Positions 62,106 to 64,000 of a stretch of 64,000 bases of DNA are shown in pieces. Location of the stretch: NCBI GenBank assembly GCA_964584935.1, contig CAZPBN010000012.1, positions 34,740 through 98,739 on the forward strand, in the 5' to 3' direction. The stretch is from CAZPBN01 sp964584935 (lineage in GTDB: Bacteria; Acidobacteriota; Aminicenantia; Aminicenantales; Aminicenantaceae). Below the pieces are notes generated by a model. It was not told the DNA's origin and did no database searches. It saw only the letters and a program-made list of their open reading frames with translations. A program made the translations under genes and the position numbers. The stretch's first letter is position 1. Every line of letters starts with the position of its first letter.

Positions 62106-63506
62106 ATGATCAAAATAAACAAAAAGAAACTTTTCCAGGAGCTCACTGAAAAATACATCCAGAAACACCGGAAATCAGAAGAAGCCTTCAAACGGGCCAA
62201 TCAATTCCAGATTCGGGGCGGATCACACACTCTCAGATTGTTTGCTCCTTTCCCATTCTATGATGTTCGCTGCAAAGGATCCCGGGTTGCAGATATTGAC
62301 GGCAATGAATATATTGATTTCTGGCAGGGACATTATGCCAATATCCTGGGCCATAATCCGGATGTCATAATCAAACCTCTTCAAGATTTTTTTCAAAATG
62401 GAGAGGGACTCATTACGGGATTTCCGGGACAATTGCAGGTCCTTTTGGCAGAGCTCATCATCCGACAAACAGGCTTAGACAGGATCCGCTTCACCACCAG
62501 CGGCACGCTGGCTTCCATGTATTCCATCCTGCTGGCTAAATCATTCACAAAACGGAAGCTGGTCATGAAGATCGGAGGAGGCTGGCACGGAGCCCAGCCC
62601 TATACGCTCAAAGGGATCACCCGCTTCGGCAAGGGGCTTGTTCTTAAGGAATCCGCCGGAATTTCCAGGCATATCGACACATCAACCGTCATAACCAGAT
62701 TTAACGATCCCGAAGACTTGGAAGATAAATTCCGGCGCTACGGAAAAAGGCTGGCCTGTTTCATCATTGAACCTTTTATTGGAGCCGGAGGATTTATGTT
62801 TGCCCGCAGGGAATACATCCGAAAAGCAAGGGAATTGACCCATCACTACGGGACGTTATTTATTTTTGATGAGGTGATATCCGGTTTTCGATTCCTTCCG
62901 GCTGGAGTTCAGAGCTTATACCAGATCACTCCTGACCTCTCACTCTTTGGCAAAGCTATCGGAGGGGGCCTGTCTGTCAGTGCCGTCGCTGGCCGTGAGG
63001 ATGTTATGAGGCTGTGCGATCCGGAAGCACCTGAGGATTTAAAAGTAAAGTTTGAGGGAGGCACATTCTCAGCCCATCCAGCCTCTATGTATGCCGGTTT
63101 CCTCTATTTGAAACATCTTATAAAGAATGCCGATTCCATCTACCCCCGGATCGGACGGATGGGTAATAAGGTCAGAGAAGAAATTGAAAAAATATTCACA
63201 TCATACGGTTTCAATGTGATGTGCACTGGAATCGATAAGGACATAACTCCGGAAAGCTCTTTTGTTGGAGTTCACTTTTTCCATAAACATGTCGACAGGA
63301 TCTCATCTCCTGAAGACGTTTGGAATACAGAAAAATGCGATGTCGAAATGAGGGAAAAGATTTTTAAACTGGCTATGATCAACGAGGGGATTAACATCTT
63401 CCATGGATTTGGAGCTGTTTCTTCTGCCCATACGGATGAAGATATTCAGAGGTCCCTTGATGCCGCCGATCGAACGGCTCAATATTTCCTCAAATTCAAA
63501 GAGTAA
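62106..63506 (+). CDS. Class III aminotransferase (glutamate-1-semialdehyde aminomutase-like)
   Basis: The product of about 466 residues has DIDGNEYIDFWQGHYANILGH (core DIDGNEYIDF), TTSGTLASMYSILLAK, WHGAQPYTLKG, FIFDEVISGFR and the PLP Lys in SLFGKAIGGGLSVSAV. This resembles HemL-type aminomutases and related omega-aminotransferases. It has a longer C-terminus than HemL and sits in an envelope/glycan block, so a sugar or amino-acid aminotransferase role is equally likely. ATG at 62106 follows AGGAAGA; a GTG at 62073 is less likely. Confidence 0.82.
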   Translation: MIKINKKKLFQELTEKYIQKHRKSEEAFKRANQFQIRGGSHTLRLFAPFPFYDVRCKGSRVADIDGNEYIDFWQGHYANILGHNPDVIIKPLQDFFQNGEGLITGFPGQLQVLLAELIIRQTGLDRIRFTTSGTLASMYSILLAKSFTKRKLVMKIGGGWHGAQPYTLKGITRFGKGLVLKESAGISRHIDTSTVITRFNDPEDLEDKFRRYGKRLACFIIEPFIGAGGFMFARREYIRKARELTHHYGTLFIFDEVISGFRFLPAGVQSLYQITPDLSLFGKAIGGGLSVSAVAGREDVMRLCDPEAPEDLKVKFEGGTFSAHPASMYAGFLYLKHLIKNADSIYPRIGRMGNKVREEIEKIFTSYGFNVMCTGIDKDITPESSFVGVHFFHKHVDRISSPEDVWNTEKCDVEMREKIFKLAMINEGINIFHGFGAVSSAHTDEDIQRSLDAADRTAQYFLKFKE

Positions 63507-63729
63507 ATCCAGCTTGGCTGATTTATCTTCAAGATAATAAAGGAATTACGGAATTTCCTTCAGGGATAGAGAATTCTTAAAATCAATATATTTAGGGAAA
63601 AATAGATTTTAAGATTTTAGGGCGGTATTAACAGATCCTTTTGCAATACAAGAGTATTTACTGTCAGTGATATGATAAATCCTCTTAGAATTAATTTTTT
63701 GCCGGTTCATCGCAAAAATGAGTACCCAG

Positions 63730-63845
63730 CCCCAAAAAAGATGAATTAAAGGGGAGTGATGACGCGGGGTGTCTCCGCCCGCAGTGTAAGGGGTTTCCCA
63801 CGGGGGGATGGGTGGAACGAGGACGAAGATAGGCCGTGGCATAAT
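63730..63845 (+). repeat. Structured element, weak copy C
   Basis: CCCC (63730-63733) can pair with GGGG (63751-63754), and GCGGG (63764-63768) with CCCGC (63778-63782). The stretch CGAGGACG (63818-63825), AAGAT and CCGTGGCA (63834-63841) parallels the core of copies A and B (CGAGGA, AAGA, CCGTGA). The palindrome of the other copies is missing. Confidence 0.35.
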
Positions 63846-63886
63846 CACTTATGTGGCTTACTTACCAGGTACTCATTATTGTGATG

Positions 63887-63926
63887 AACCGATGCCTTAA
63901 ATCATCGGTTTAAGGGGCTTTTATTT
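63887..63926 (+). promoter_or_regulatory. Two mutually exclusive hairpins
   Basis: AACCGATG (63887-63894) pairs with CATCGGTT (63903-63910). Alternatively CCTTAAA (63895-63901) pairs with TTTAAGG (63909-63915), followed by GGCTTTTATTT. The second is terminator-like; the first would prevent it. Confidence 0.4.
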
Positions 63927-64000
63927 CATTGAGAGATTTGACTGCACTGTTTTTTATCCAAAAACTTGATAAAGATCAAACCAGGGAATGGCTGTGATGT

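Larger units (their letters stand above)
63507..64000. other. Non-coding right end with structured segment
   Basis: 494 bases without a credible gene to the window edge. From 63730 the GC content rises and hairpins appear (separate entries). Upstream of that, 63507-63720 is AT-rich with no feature recognised. Confidence 0.5.

Noticed and set aside
63609..63848. Minus-strand frame of about 79 codons
   Set aside because: It spans structured non-coding DNA, has Pro/Thr-rich arbitrary composition and no homology that I can recognise.

Overview
The window comes from an AT-rich, Gram-negative, anaerobic-looking bacterium. Evidence for an outer membrane is heptose/LPS-type glycosyltransferases with GmhB, a LolB-like lipoprotein, an Mla/MCE lipid transporter and large beta-barrel proteins. 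Evidence for anaerobic energy metabolism is a complete Rnf complex and an EtfAB pair. The gene mix would fit an uncultured Acidobacteriota/Aminicenantes-like lineage, but no rRNA or full marker comparison is possible here, so that placement is inference.

Layout, left to right. (1) 1-4195: the N-terminal part of a probable large NAD-glutamate dehydrogenase, then a receiver-domain protein and a PEP-synthase-type ATP-grasp protein, all on the minus strand. (2) 4506-10443: etfBA and a fatty-acid/phospholipid operon (DUF177-rpmF-plsX-fabG-acpP-fabF) with a near-consensus promoter. (3) 10659-19818: a small conserved protein, DNA polymerase I, a Kef-type antiporter with CBS domains, a stand-alone GMP synthase ATP-pyrophosphatase subunit behind a possible attenuator, WbqC, SixA and a GNAT-like protein. 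(4) 20025-26074: rnfCDGEAB, then an RseC-like protein and a NusG-domain-II protein. (5) 26115-28793: dnaN-dnaA and a DnaA-box cluster. (6) 28794-32754: a peptidase/propeller/barrel protein and two lipoproteins. (7) 32975-38500: folD, rpmB, relA/spoT, gmhB, heptosyltransferase, FmdB-like protein. (8) 38717-41507: an exported MEMO1-AMMECR1 fusion divergent from a methanogenesis-marker-8 homologue, then a small membrane protein. (9) 41508-42134: a GC-rich, hairpin-filled, non-coding element. (10) 42135-55285: a housekeeping block (lolB-like, ispE, tRNA-Gln, prs, rplY, pth, rpsF, rpsR, rplI, dnaB, mlaEFD, radA, PIN-TRAM, ispD). (11) 55422-63506: M19 dipeptidase and an envelope/glycan accessory block (glycosyltransferase, glycosidase-like protein, sulfotransferase, Tat-exported PLP enzyme, class III aminotransferase). 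(12) 63507-64000: another structured non-coding segment.

The observations I rate highest are the family of structured, partly palindromic non-coding repeats (41780-41998, 61911-61980 and a weaker third member at 63730-63920), the exported MEMO1-AMMECR1 protein facing a bacterial Mmp8 homologue, the split receiver/ATP-grasp pair, and the long acidic/lysine tails on three ribosomal proteins.
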